Of a DNA stretch of 64,000 bases, positions 10,305-22,197 are shown one piece after another; position 1 is the stretch's first letter, and each line of letters begins with the position of its first letter. Position numbers and translations under genes: made by a program. The DNA is from Ancistrus triradiatus (lineage: Eukaryota > Chordata > Actinopteri > Siluriformes > Loricariidae), in contig JAJAGP010000017.1 of NCBI GenBank assembly GCA_025084515.1, positions 485,120-549,119 of the forward strand, read 5' to 3'. The notes under the pieces are model-generated. The model did no database searches, was not told the origin of the DNA, and saw only the letters and a program-made list of their open reading frames with translations.

Positions 10305-10503
10305 TAGCAGCTCAAGCCACTATTGCCATTCCCTTCTGACCTCTGGCATCAACAAAGCATTTTCAGAAATGCTGCTAACTGCTATAACTGCATCTAGACC
10401 ATATCTACATATCTAAATGAGTTGCCCCCATGTGATTAGCTGATTAGATCTTTGCGATAACAAGCAGTGAACAGGTGTACCTAATGAAGGGGTCAGTGAG
10501 TGT

Positions 10504-13361
10504 ACATAATGTCACTAATAGTGCTATTGTGCTATGCATATTATAACTTGTATAGTCTTGGTAATTGACCAGCATACGAGCAACCAAAATGCAACTTATG
10601 CCGGTCTTTGCTGTTTTTTCAGCAGGGGTCTGGTTTATATACCTGAATCTATACATATATTACAGGACTATACACTATATGGCCTTTATAGCAAAGTTTA
10701 AGACATTCTGTACCAGTATTCACTGATGCCCACCATCTTTTGGTAAAATTTTCTATCAGCAGTCGAGCTTTGATTCTGTACAACAAATCAAGCACAAACA
10801 GGCAAATTTATATTTTCCTGGGATCTTAATGGAGTCCACTTTAACATTTGCTAAATTAGTGTTGTTGCTGTGGCAGGTGAGTAACATAGCTAAACATTGC
10901 TTAAACTCTGTTTGCATTAGTTGGCTAAATTAATATAGTTGACATGTTTTCTGTGAGTCAAAGCTTCATTTCAAAGCCCTATTTAACTACTCTTTAGATA
11001 TGATGATTCTTTTTAATTGTTCCTTTAAGTGACTCACTAAAAATGAGTTCAATACAGAAGGGGAAAACACAGAAGTGAGAAATCTCTTAATCACAGTGGT
11101 CAACATTGTTCTGTATTTGGCTTTTAATAGTAAATGGACACAGAACCCTATAGCTAAAAACTGTACAATACTCAGATAACAGCCTCTTTACCAAATGTAT
11201 CTAAATGTTGTTGCAGTATTTTAATATTTCTATAGTACTCTTATAATAACAAATTTAAGATGTTTTTGTGCTGTTTAATGTCCACATTACGTTCTGTGAA
11301 AGAGGACATTGACTGCAATGGACATTGACTGGACATTACCATAGTCACATAATAGTTTAGATACTTTGCACATAGTAATTGTTGTTATTTAAATAATAAT
11401 ACAATGCTATGTTAAACCATTTAGTACAGTACTGTACTGTACAATATAGTAATTTTTATCTTTGCATCTTTTATAAAACCTGAAACACGTAGGAACATAG
11501 GAATGTTACCATGTTTCTGCCTGTCAGGACTCCAATTCTGTCAGCAGCTGTCACAAGCTTTTGCTCGTACTAATTTCTGTCATTCAGAAGTGAATAAGAT
11601 TGAATTAAGACATGTTTTAAGAGAGACCTCATCTGCTAAAGTGAATGGATGTTGATTGGATTGACGTTAAACAGCATATACCTGTATATTTAACCTGTTT
11701 TTCCACTTGTTCAAAGTATTTTGCATTTTTTGCATTGTGCATTTTGTTTCTACCGTATTTTGGGGTCTGAATTAGTTTTGGCACCGAGGTACTAGTACTT
11801 CATAGAGACCATTTAGAAGAAATATTACAAGTATTTGGCAAGGAAGTCTTGGAAAAGAACTGATCCAAGAATGATATTTATTTTCCCTTAACAGACCCAT
11901 TGAGGGTACAGTTATCTAAAAATGGTTTACAGATCAATGCCTCGTAGATCTTTAACGGCATATTACATCCCAATAACAGTCTTACACTTACATATGATGA
12001 CAAACATGGGAACAATGTATTTATTTACTGTCATAATTTTTCCAGACCAGCTCCATTTCAGATTTGTTAACTTTTCTTTTGGTTTCTTGAGTTTACCAAA
12101 TGTTTACTGACAAAATTGACATGGGTGGGGTCTTGTGAAGACTTGCTTCAGGCACTTTAAGCACTGAGTGACCAATGGCCTCCATGTTCTTTCACTGTGC
12201 CATGGCTGCCTGTATGCATTATCTACACTTTTAACATGATCACAATCATTGCCTTCTCAAGTGACCACAGTGCTGCAGTCCTTTAATCACCACCAGTCTT
12301 GATGCAACACTGAGCAATGCCTGGCAAACAGCAGAGACACAGCATGAGCATATCCAATCCAATCCTGCATCACATGATTTAGAATGAGTCTGACATAAAG
12401 GGCTTTCATGGGCACTAGTCTTTCTCCTCCACACCAATAGTTTCTTTAGTCACTCGTATGCATTCTCTCTATTTTCAAACTCTCTATATCTGATAGAGCT
12501 TTAAAGCTGTTTTCGCTGCAAGTCGTCCGTGCACAATTCTTTGTACCTAAATAAAATATAAGCTTCTACTGTATTTTGCTCATCTGACGCTATGTTGTTT
12601 TTTTATCTGGATCCATTTTTCATAAGCTCCAACTTTTAAGTCATAATTGGTTTAGCTGTGGCAGAGGTACCAAGCTGGCATATTAGTGGACATGACCAGT
12701 GTATTATCTTCTATTTAGTGTTAGATGATATGCTCTGGGGCATCCGTTTGTTAAGGAACAGGAGGACTGAGACAAATGGGACACATTAGGTGGGTTACTT
12801 CCAAGGCTATAAGCAAGATCTACAACTAAACCTATTTTAATCACTCAACACTGTCAATACGCTAATTCACGACATGCTACACCAGTCACCTGCTGTTTTA
12901 TACAACTGCCGTTCAATCTTCTCTATGTTTACTTAGACATGGCTCTTAAGAACTGAATCTAGTTGTTCATTCTCAAAAAGAGTGGTGGCATTTTCCAGTT
13001 GAGCGGGCTTTCTTATGTGAAGACTTATTTGGGCTCTAGGTCTTTTCCTGAAACTGCTTTCCATCAATGTTATGTTAGAAGTGTAACAAATAAATCGATA
13101 TCACTGATTTCAGTATAATGAATAGCAGAGTCTAAATTACCTAAACCTGAGACAATGTTGAGTACAGTTGAGTGCAAGATTTAGTCAAGACCAAGACTAG
13201 AATGTAACTTGCTAGCCCATGGGGAACTGAATACTGCACAGTGACTGAGGTCTTTAGAATTATAACAAATTATAATAGGAAATACAAATCTGACTTTTAA
13301 CTCCAGACACTGCAGATGTAAATGTTTGGTCAAATTAAAAAAGGTTTCACATTTTTACCGC
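10504..13361. other. Unique-looking intron, 2.9 kb
   Basis: No recognised repeat, exon or RNA gene. All open frames are short, lack family resemblance and look random for AT-rich DNA. Confidence 0.4.
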
Positions 13362-13788
13362 TGTCATTTTGGCTGAGGGATAGGAGACACATGCAAGGAG
13401 TGGATCAGAACGAAGATGGTGTTTTATTACAGAAACAGACCAAATAACTGAAGACTACAAGCGGAAGGCAGAAAGACGAATCGAGGAGATAAACGAGAGA
13501 CGAAAACTTGGATAGAGAAGAAATCCAAGACAGAAGAGGCGAGACACGGAAGGTACAGCAATAAACGTGAGGAGATAGAGTAGGGGCGATAAACAAGTCG
13601 TGTGAAAGGGCCTAGAATCTGGGTAGGAACCACGAGACTCAGCCAAGAAAGTGAGAAGCAAGAGGGTATAAATAGAGGAAAGGAAAAGACTAGAAAATAA
13701 GTGACAGGTGCAGGTGATAGAAGGTGGGAGAGAGAGAGAAAAGGGGTAGAAGGTGGGCGTGGTGCCCAGGTGTGCGTGTTGATGTGTC
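13362..13788 (-). repeat. Complete LTR of the minisatellite-bearing element
   Basis: 427 bp with TGTCA...TGTCA ends. It contains 'agggtataaatagagg', which recurs at 14769-14784 in the right copy. Confidence 0.7.
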
Positions 13789-13924
13789 ACCCCAGGGAGT
13801 CCGAGACGGACCTAGGACTCCAAAGACCGGCCCAAAGGGGTTTCAGAGGGGTCTGGTGGTTTCCTCTCTGGATGACAGCTGGGGGTATTCTGGCAAGTCG
13901 CACTGTGCACAATACACGGAAACC

Positions 13925-14700
13925 GACAATCTCAGGACTGGTACTGGAGCCGAGGACCCTGGCACTGGGATGGCCGGCTTCAAGACAGGTACTGAAGACC
14001 TCGAAACAGGCACTGGAACTGAGGGTTTTGGTACCGGCACTGGAACGGTCTGCTTCGGCCCAGGTATGGAAGGCTTCGATACTGGCACAGGAATGGACGG
14101 CATCAGCACAGGTACGGGGGACCTGGGAACAGGCACTGGCATGGCGGCTTCGGTACAGTCACTGGAATGGACAACCTCAGCTCAGGGACCGGAACGGACG
14201 CCCTCGACACAGGCACGGATGAACTTGGCACAGGCACTGGAAAGGACGACTTTGGCACAGGCACTGGAATGGATGACCTCGGCACAGGGACTGGGAAGGA
14301 TGACCTCGGCACAGGCACTGGGAAGGACAACCTCGGCACAGGCACTGGGATGGACGACCCCTGGACGGTCACTGAGATCGATGACCTCTGGACGGTCTAG
14401 GGGACAGATGACCTTTGGACGGTCTCAGGGACTGATGACCTCTGAATGGCCTCGGGGATTGACGACTTTTGGATGGTCTCGAGGACTCATGACCTCTGGA
14501 CGGTCTCGGGCATAGACGACCTCTGGACGGTCTCGGGCATAGACGACCTCTGGTTGGTCTTGGGCATAGATGACCTCTGGATGGTCTCGGGCATAGATGA
14601 ACTCTGGACGGTCTCGGGCATAGATGAACTCTGGACGGTCTCGGGCATAGACGACTTCTTGAAGGTCTCGGACATAGACGACCTCTGGAAGGTCTCAGCG
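13925..14700 (-). repeat. 27-bp coding minisatellite
   Basis: Two related arrays. At 13925-14400 the unit is like 'ggcacaggcactggaaaggacgacttt'; on the minus strand it encodes VPVPRSSFP/VPVPKSSFP. At 14400-14700 the unit is like 'ctctggacggtctcgggcatagacgac'; on the minus strand it encodes SSMPETVQR/SSMPETVQS. Unit length is a multiple of three throughout. Frames therefore stay open on both strands for up to 127 residues on the minus strand and 263 on the plus strand, with frame changes between blocks. Confidence 0.85.
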
Positions 14701-14892
14701 ATAGATCTGAAAGGTTCTAGAGTCGGGTTAGGAACCACAAGACTTAGCCAAGAAAGTAAGAAGCAAGAGGGTATAAATAGAGGAAAGGAAAAGCTTAGAA
14801 AATGAGTGACAAGTGCAGGTGATACAAGATGGGAGAGAGAGAACGTTTTAGAAGGAAGGGCGTGGTGCATAGGTGTGAGTGTAGATGTGACA

Positions 14893-15984
14893 ACGGCTAT
14901 AAATATTATGTCATACTTTGATGTTTTGTTTTCATATGTTTTATTTAACTTATTTTTTTGGATATTGATTTACTTTGCATTAACTACAAGCATAAGTAGG
15001 ACCTATGTTATGGTCTGTGTTGTGCATGGACACTTAGGTGTTGTAATTTTGTCATCGAGCCTCAGTCATTTGACTGCTGTGATTTCTTAATAGTAGCACC
15101 AGGCTGGGTTTACCTACATAAGTGTTTAACGTGTTTAAAAGGTGATATTGCATTGCCTGTTCTGGAAATATAGTCTTCCTTTAAATTCCTCTTGGTTGTG
15201 TTTATATTCCATTGTGCACGCTTTTATTTTGGTTCTACAGTGTTTATGATTAATGTGTGCTTGTATTTGAAGAACCATGGTGTTGTGTATTTTGTGGAGG
15301 GAGTGATATGTGTAACAGTTTAGGGTTTGGATGTTGTGTAGATGGTAGCATTCCACTTGTGTTTTCAGAGGTACCTCTGATGCATTTACGTATCGTTTTC
15401 ATGCAGTTCTCTTATGACAATACCATTCATATTTATATTACAGTAGCATGATAATACTATGTGACCTTTAATTAATATGACTGCATTGCTTTATTGGAAA
15501 ACTTTTTAATGCTTGCTAAAATGATCTGGCTATTCTTCCATGGCCAACAACTGTGTTGGAGGAAATGAAGGTGCATACTGTTAAAAAATGCATAACTATA
15601 GAAGTATAGACATTATTTTAAGCACCATATTTTTTAAATTTGTCCTCTTTGATTTGTTGTATTTGAGCTTATTTTCCACTTTTGGCTTTCACATTCTGCA
15701 TTTAGGTCATGTTCCATAACACTTTGAAGCAGTTGAAGAAGAATGGGCTATGAACAAGGAAATGCAGTAATCCAGCCTATAATTAATGACTATCCAACAA
15801 AAGAGTACTTTAATTAAACAAAATGCAGTGTATTTGGAGTTAGTTAAAGGCACTTTTTTCTGTATGCCTTGATTGCCTACCATGGCTACAACCACAAAGC
15901 AGTTGGATACAATTACCAAGCACTGAAGCCAACTACCTATGGGTTATATTTACAACCCCATTGCTTGCTGGGTCAGATAATTGG
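14893..15984. other. Intron sequence without recognised feature
   Basis: T-rich on the plus strand; nothing recognised. Confidence 0.4.
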
Positions 15985-16112
15985 GCTGATAACTGGCAAC
16001 CCATCATGCGACGTACAATGGATTGATGCCATCTAGGAGTTGTTCCTGCCGGCTCTACCATACACCTGACCAGGATTCAGCAGATAAGAAAATGAATGAA
16101 TGATGAATAGTT
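15985..16112 (+). mobile_element. SINE 3'-end remnant
   Basis: 'aactggcaacccatcatgcg' and 'acctgaccaggattcagcagataag', then an 'aatgaatgaatgatgaa' tail. This resembles the decayed tail of DANA/Mermaid-like SINEs in this window. The head is missing. Confidence 0.4.
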
Positions 16113-16209
16113 AGCTTGGTGAACTGTAGCTATAAAGTGCTTTTTAAAACCTCATAGCTCACTTTGGTGCCATAAGGCATGTAAAGGAGTGCCTTAGGAA
16201 ATTAGTCAG

Positions 16210-17118
16210 TGTTATGGTACAGATATAACGCTTTAGACATGGAAGGAAGACAGAGATAGAAGTATGTGGGAAAGGTTTATTTACAGTGAACGGAATGCAA
16301 AACAGGGTGATCAAAGCAAAGTGAGCCTACAACAAACACACAGTGCTAACAACGCTAAATGAGCAGACAATGCTGATACAGACACGTAAACAGAAGGCTA
16401 ACAGACACTGCAAACCTGAACAGACTAAGCTAACACAAAACAACAATGCTAATGCAGACAAGTGGTAATAGCAAAACAACAATACACGAAAACACTAACA
16501 ATACCATACAAAGCTAAGGAGTTAACAGCACAAGACAAGGTGCTAATACAATTGATCCATGTGCTACACAAACAGACAGTGGTAACCAGCTACTAGACAA
16601 AGTGCTCATACAAACAGTAAGTGCTAATGATAACATATGTGCCAACTAAACTAGACAGGGTGCTAAACCAGACAATAGATAATACAGACAGATACTAAAA
16701 CACAGACCAGAGCTAACAGGGCTGGATAAATACATATATACATATATACATACACATGTATATATACATACACACACACAAACGTAAACAATATGTGGGC
16801 GGTAAGGAGGTGGAGCAAGAGGCACGTTCACCTATGCACATTTTGAAGAAGATTGTGATTTCTAAAGAGGAAAAGGCATACAGGTGTGCATACGCAAGGT
16901 TTTATTTATCAATTTTTTTGTGTGTGCACGAGAGGAAAGGAGAGCGCAATCCAGGCAGCAGGAGCCAGGGAAGAACAGGGAGTGAGGACCGAAATGTCAG
17001 ACAGGACGTGAGGGTATATATAGGCTTTCCAATTACAACCTGCTGTGGAAGCTGAAAATGGTCAGAGGAGGGCTATGCAGGATGAAGTGGCTAATAAGTA
17101 CACATGATCGTTACAACA
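16210..17118 (-). mobile_element. Solo LTR, family B
   Basis: 909 bp from TGTTATGGTACAG to CGTTACAACA, flanked by GTCAG (16205-16209) and GACAG (17119-17123), a 4/5-matching 5-bp duplication. It shares with the LTR at 28814-30203 the 'ggtttatttacagtgaac' block, a long stretch of 'gctaac...acagac' units and a TATA-like 'tatatatagg' region before a 'ctgctgtgg' block. No interior sequence is attached, which fits LTR-LTR recombination. A TATACA-rich microsatellite (about 16733-16782) lies inside it. Confidence 0.75.
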
Positions 17119-17194
17119 GACAGCAATAGACTTGCTATCAATGGCCATTCAATGACAGACATAAGGCCACATCAACACTCAAGGTTATATTGAA

Positions 17195-17410
17195 ACTAGT
17201 GATATATACTCAGGTTGGTGGCCAATTTATCGTAATCAGTTAACCTAATCTATGTCTGTGCACTGTTGGAGGAAACCCTTGTCCCCGGAGTAAACCCACG
17301 CTGACATGGGGACATGCAGACTCCACACCTGGGCTAATTCACCCTGAGACTGAACCCAGGACCTTCTTGCTAGAGGTGACAGTGCTACCATCTTGGCCAC
17401 CGTACCCCCC
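17195..17410 (-). mobile_element. DANA/Mermaid-like SINE, minus strand
   Basis: Reverse complement shows the SINE order: 'ggtggccaagatggtagcactgtcacctctag', 'gggttcagtctcagggtgaat', 'gtctgcatgtccccatgtcagcgtggg' and 'gtttcctccaacagtgcacagac', each in part. The 3' tail is lost. Confidence 0.75.
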
Positions 17411-19195
17411 ATATAGCCTAGATCTAGAAACTTGATCTAGAAATCACATTAAAAAATCCTATAAAGAGAGCTGGATTTTATCTCGGTAATCTGATTTCTC
17501 ATAACATGAGAAATTTACCCTGCTATCAGTTGGTTTTTTCAGTCTGCGCATGCGTGTACAGCTGTCACCAAAGTTTAAATGATTTAAACATGGTTGTACG
17601 GTCATCTTAGCCTCACTCCTTTTGGGCTTTTTCCATAGACCTGATGTGTTATTTTTGTAGCGGAATTTGGCAAGACTTAAATTAAACGACTACCAAACGC
17701 TATTTGGGAAATTCTGAAACCCAGTTTAGCAGTATATGCTCAAGGAAATAAAGAATTTGATTATTTATTGTTAAAGTTTGAAGTTTATGTCACATTCTTC
17801 TGTGAGTATATTGACTGGCTGCAAAGTAGACATCTGATTACTGCCTGAGTCATGTAAACTCCAGAGCGTTCCCATTATTGATCGGATTAATGATAAAATC
17901 TGAATTACTGCAATTATCAGATTAATAAGTGCTTATGAGCACTTAAATTGATGGTTTTGTGTGGAGTTGGGTGGTGATGCCACGATGCATCTTTTTTGTC
18001 AGAGAAAGAGCAGTTTACTGTGGTCTGTGGAAGAGAGTTGCTTTTTTTACCACAGAAGAAGAGAGATGTAGCTTAGTGGTCTCAACACACTGCATATAAA
18101 ACATGGAGTAGCAGTAAGAATTACCTATTTTCACAACACATAAACAATGCACAGCTTTATTGCAGCTGCATAAAATCACAGCAACATATGGCGATTCCTA
18201 AGATGCAGTTAATTCTACACTGTCACAAATTAGATGTATGTACGTACTCTAAAAAAAAAACAAAAGTATCTGGATTTCTAAAAGGCATTTTTTAGAGTCA
18301 TCAATAAATGACAGCAGCTGTAAATGACACTTCTGTGAGCAAACATGATTCATTTGGAAAACATGCTTTGTACTGAGTCCTCTGTCCTTGCATCCTCAGA
18401 GGGATAATCTAAGATGTGAGAAAGGAAAGCAAGAATGAAATGAGAAGGCACAATTAGAAATGTGAAGCTTTTGTTCTGGTTTAGCATAAGCATTGCACGG
18501 TATTAGATTACATAAAATGGGCAATGGAAAACCCCCCCACTAATGCCAGTGGTAATGGACTTGCTGGAAGAGGGAGGATACGTTTCCCCCATCACTGTTT
18601 CCACGCTAATGCATCAACATTTCAGCAAGGCTGTTAGGAGTTTCTGCTTTAGCCATACAGGTGGTGACTAAGTTCAGTGTGTTCATTGCTGTGGAAAGAC
18701 AGGTGCATGATCTAGTCTAATTAGGATTCTAGTACATCTACCTCAAGGAGTGTATAAACACAAACGTTTGCCTTTAAAGTAATTACAGATGATTGATTGA
18801 GCCATCTTTGCATAGTAGAATGTCCTACAGATTGTGTTGTTTGTATGCATTCTGTTTTCAGTCCTTTTTAGATATAAATATTTAAAAAGGTCAAAACATG
18901 TTGATGAATCTTAAATAATGATGGTTTTTGTTGCAAATGAAAATGACAGTTGCCATGATCCCGCTGCTTATAAATACGTATACTAACCCTCACTCCACTA
19001 AGTGAGTCCTCACTCCAGTTTTGGTTTTGGCAACTCCGATTCAGACAGTAGTCGTAGACAGAGTTGTAGAGAGTCGAAATAGTTTAGACTTCTCATAAGG
19101 GGTATGTCCATTGGTCAAATCCCGTTGTTTCAGTTATGTCCTAGTCAACAGAATCCTAAAACACAGGACAAACCCAGGACTCACTGGGAATATTA
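17411..19195. other. Intron sequence; possible conserved block near 18470-18780
   Basis: No repeat or exon recognised. The segment at about 18470-18780 is less AT-rich, has no repeat-like structure and holds 'ctaattagg' and other homeodomain-type motifs. Conservation cannot be judged from one sequence. Confidence 0.35.
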
Positions 19196-19197
19196 TA

Positions 19198-20045
19198 CAC
19201 TGATCAGGCAAATCAGTAAAACCATGTGCATATCAGATGACAAATAAAGTGGATTGTCTTGTATTTAACATCACATATTAAGCTCTGGGTTATAGTAGAC
19301 AGTAAGTGAACAGTTGGTTGTCCGACCTAATAAAAAGGCTTGTGGGGTGCTCCTGGTCAGCAGTGGTGGATACCAACTGACAGTAGTCCGAGGACAGTCA
19401 AACCATGCACCGGCAACGGGGTGCAGATAGTTTGTCTGTATACGAGAGCAGTGTGTTCTGTGCCATCTGGTCTGAATGGAAGGTCACAAGTAGGTTTAAT
19501 AGGAGTATGGTGATGCAGAGATTAAAGTACTGGACTGTGGACCAGAGTGTCCAGGATTCAAATTCCACCTTTGCCAAGCTGCCATTATTGGGTCCTTAAA
19601 CAAGCCACTTAACCCATTTGTGCTTGGATTGTAAGATTGTATCAGTTCTTAAGCTATTCTGGATAAGAGCGTCAGCTAAATGACTAAATATAAATGCTAT
19701 GGTGTGGGAGGAATATGTCACAACACACAACACACATTGCAGAGATCTCTGCTGAATATGGGGCTGCCGATCACAGATCAGCTTGTGATCACCATGTTAA
19801 CTCCTATCCACCTTCAAAAGTGCTTACATTGGCATGCGAGTATCAGAACTGGACCTCGGAGCAATGGAAGAAGGTCGCCTGGTCCAATTTTATTCCACAT
19901 CCCAAGGTGGGTCGGGTACATGTTCACCATTTAAAGTGATGGCATCAGGATACACTGTGATAAAAAGGTGGAAGGGGTGTAATGTTCTGCTGGGAAACCC
20001 TGGGCCTAGGCATTTGTGTGGATGAACCAGGTGGTTTTAACCTTT
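19198..20045 (+). mobile_element. Decayed Tc1-like transposon (third family) with SINE inside
   Basis: Begins TA|CACTGATCAGGC (19196-19197 TA). It reads along a well-known teleost Tc1-like element: 'gtagacagtaagtgaacag', 'cttgtggggtgctcctggtcagcagtgg', then after the SINE 'catcagaactggacctcggagcaatggaagaaggt' in part. The translation contains YQNWTSEQWKKVAWSNF where a functional copy has a WSDES catalytic aspartate (D to N here). 'gttctgctgggaaaccctgg' marks the region after the first catalytic residue. The last third of the element is missing. Confidence 0.8.
19503..19697 (+). mobile_element. tRNA-derived SINE (second type), nested in the Tc1 copy
   Basis: Shows 'ttaaagtactggactgtggaccag', B-box-like 'ggattcaaattcc', 'cttgcttggattgtaag'-type sequence and the end 'ctggataagagcgtcagctaaatg'. 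Four more copies of this SINE occur at 23243, 25496, 36385 and 49893. Confidence 0.85.
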
Positions 20046-20246
20046 TGCCTGATATTTCACTGTTTACTTGGGCATAGCTGGGATTACAAAATTTGACATA
20101 CATTCACAACATGCTGCCACTGTGAACCTCACCAGAGGAAATGGCTAGAAGTAGAAAGGATAACATTTAAACCTTTGCCTGCTCGTCAATATAAATCTAA
20201 CTGTATACAATTACTCGAAGTTATTTTTAAAACTACCTTCCTATTT

Positions 20247-20560
20247 GGGTGGCATGGTGGCTAATTGTGTTATACTATCACCTCACAGCAAGAAGGTACT
20301 GAGTTCAATCCGAGGGGGAGTGATTGGGGTCCTTTGTGTGGAGTCTTCATGTCCTTCTTGTGTCTGTGGGCTTACTCCAGTTACTCTGGTTTCCTCCCAC
20401 AATCCAAAGCCATGGTTTAGGTTAATTGATTACGCTAAATTGGCCCTGATCTGAGTACATGTATGACTAGCTTCGATATAACCTTTAGTGTTGATGTAAC
20501 CTTGTGTCTGTCGTTGAATGGCAATGATGCTGAAGAGCAATGTTAAGTAATAAACAAACA
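20247..20560 (+). mobile_element. DANA/Mermaid-like SINE
   Basis: 'gggtggcatggtggctaattgtg', 'tcacctcacagcaagaaggt', 'gagttcaatccgag' (B-box region), 'gtgtggagtcttcatgtcc', 'tcctcccacaatccaaagcc', 'ttaattgattacgctaaattggcc', and a tail 'gtaataaacaaacaaatg'. This is the longest copy of this subtype. Confidence 0.85.
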
Positions 20561-20569
20561 AATGAATAC

Positions 20570-20571
<2 letters not shown>

Positions 20572-20629
<58 letters not shown>
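20572..20629. repeat. (TA)n microsatellite
   Basis: About 29 uninterrupted TA units directly after the SINE tail. Confidence 0.97.
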
Positions 20630-20631
<2 letters not shown>

Positions 20632-21805
20632 GGTTGTTATGGTGTTAATACCAAGTGGCAGAGACATACTACAAATATAGTAAATAAACTACTGCGAATG
20701 TATTTTTACAAGTTGATTAAGACGAAACATTCCTGAGATCACTCTTCAAGACACAGTATAAACACACACCCCGGTTACCACTTTATCCTTAACATGGCTG
20801 AGTCTGAACCTGTGGAATGGCATATGTCCTGACAGCTTTCAAAAATAATACTTAAACATTTCTGGAAATAAGAGAAAAGACTAAACCAGGTTTGGAGAGA
20901 AGTCTGTCTTTTAAAGTGCAGCTCCATTACAATCCATTAAAAAGTGCTTCTCCCAGATCGAAGCCGGAGATCAATAAAGGGCGGTTAAAAGTCTGACATA
21001 GCTCACTAATATTGGTAACATAAACTCGCGATATCCGAGAGAGTGAGAGGGAAATGAGGGCGAGAGAGAGCTGAATGGTGTTGTAAAGATGCACTACATG
21101 CACATACAGTAGGTTTGCCCTCATCCCTAATTGACAGCACACACTTAACCGTAGACGTACTCCTCCAATGCACAGGCACACAATTATGCTGCTGCAAGGC
21201 TGATTTCTAATTCTTAGATGAATTACTTCTCTGAGTCACAAATTGAGGCAATCCAGTTTAATTAGCGTGAACACAAGCCTCTCTCTTCTTTTCACTCCAT
21301 TCCTCTTCTTTTATCACCTGATACCTAATGCTCATCTCTGTTTTATTTGAATCTTATTTGGGATGGTTTTTTTGTGTTAAGATGTGCAAGCCACAAGCAT
21401 GCTTGAGGTTGAATTGGTGAAGTGGGTGTTTTCAGTGCAGCAGGTTTCAGGCTTTCAATCTCATGTTGAAAAGCATCTTGAAGCTTATCATTATTGTTTT
21501 ACCAATATGTTTAATGAAAATGAAACGTTCTTTGAGCTAAATCAATCCTGATTACAAAGCATTTGCTAAAAATAAAAACCAGGATTGATAGTGTAATGCA
21601 CTAAAGGTGATATTTATATTATTGTATCTAAAAATAAGGCATGATGTCAGGGCACTGATGGGTGCTGGTCTTGGCAGATATAAGAATGTTATTGTCATGA
21701 CCATTGGTGGAAGAGTGGCATAATTGTAAACAGAGGGTGGGTTTTGAATAAATTCACGATCAGGAGGTTTACTCCAATCAAATCAGCTCATCTCCTTCCC
21801 TTTAA
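20630..21805. other. Intron sequence without recognised feature
   Basis: No exon or repeat family recognised. The 'gagagagtgagagggaaatgagggcgagagagag' purine-rich patch near 21038-21072 is the only unusual composition. Confidence 0.4.
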
Positions 21806-21995
21806 GGGTGGCACAGTTGTGTCATAGCTCCAGAGATCCCTGGTTTGAACCTGAAATTGTACTCCGCCTGTGTGGAGTTTGCGTGTCCTCCTATTCCCAT
21901 GTGGATTTTCTCTGGGTACTCCAGTTTCCTCCCACAAGACATGTTCTAAATTGCCATGGCATGTATGTATGTATGGGATTGCCCGGATGCAAAAG
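21806..21995 (+). mobile_element. DANA/Mermaid-like SINE, decayed
   Basis: 'gggtggcacagttgtgtcatagc', 'ctggtttgaacctg', 'gtgtggagtttgcgtgtcc', 'ggtactccagtttcctccc' and 'tgtatgtatgtatggg', in the expected order. Confidence 0.75.
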
Positions 21996-22197
21996 ATGGA
22001 AAAAAAGAAAAAATAAACCTTTAAAAAACCTTTTTAAAAGGTTAAATTACCTTGTTAATGATGAAAAACAGAGATATACATGAACTTTGCATTGTATGTC
22101 AGTATACACAAACAGCCCATGAATATATAGTGTATGTGTGTCCTCAACTGCACCACTGGTCAAAGGACACATGCTTATGTTGTATTTATGTAGTAGC

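Larger units (their letters stand above)
9486..10503 (-). mobile_element. Old Tc1-like transposon (second family) interrupted by another
   Basis: The left part (9486-9660) and right part (10307-10503) read as minus-strand pieces of a common teleost Tc1-like element. The left part has 'gcctcagttgcctgttcttagctgacaggagtggcacccagtgtgg' in part. The right part has 'ccttctgacctctggcatcaac' and the terminal 'ggtgtacctaatgaaggggtcagtgagtgta'. The pieces join around the inserted copy at 9661-10304. Only part of the transposase coding region survives. Confidence 0.8.
13362..14892 (-). mobile_element. Small non-autonomous LTR element with minisatellite interior
   Basis: The left terminal copy is 13362-13788 (TGTCATTTTGG to GATGTGTCA). 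A shorter right copy (about 14706-14892) repeats 'ggttaggaaccacaagacttagccaagaaagt' in part and ends GATGTGACA. The flanks ACCGC (13357-13361) and ACGGC (14893-14897) are a 4/5-matching 5-bp target duplication. The interior consists almost entirely of a coding tandem repeat. I assign the minus strand because that strand gives a proline-rich reading like the plus strand of the other elements. The right copy lacks the other half of the LTR. Confidence 0.75.

Noticed and set aside
13724..14515. A 263-codon plus-strand glycine/threonine-rich frame
   Set aside because: It is a by-product of the 27-bp minisatellite. The opposite strand gives a peptide style shared with the other LTR elements, so the plus-strand reading is not a separate gene.
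13925..14700. Regular repeats suggesting a CRISPR-like array
   Set aside because: Units are contiguous with no unique spacers, inside an LTR element, in a vertebrate intron.
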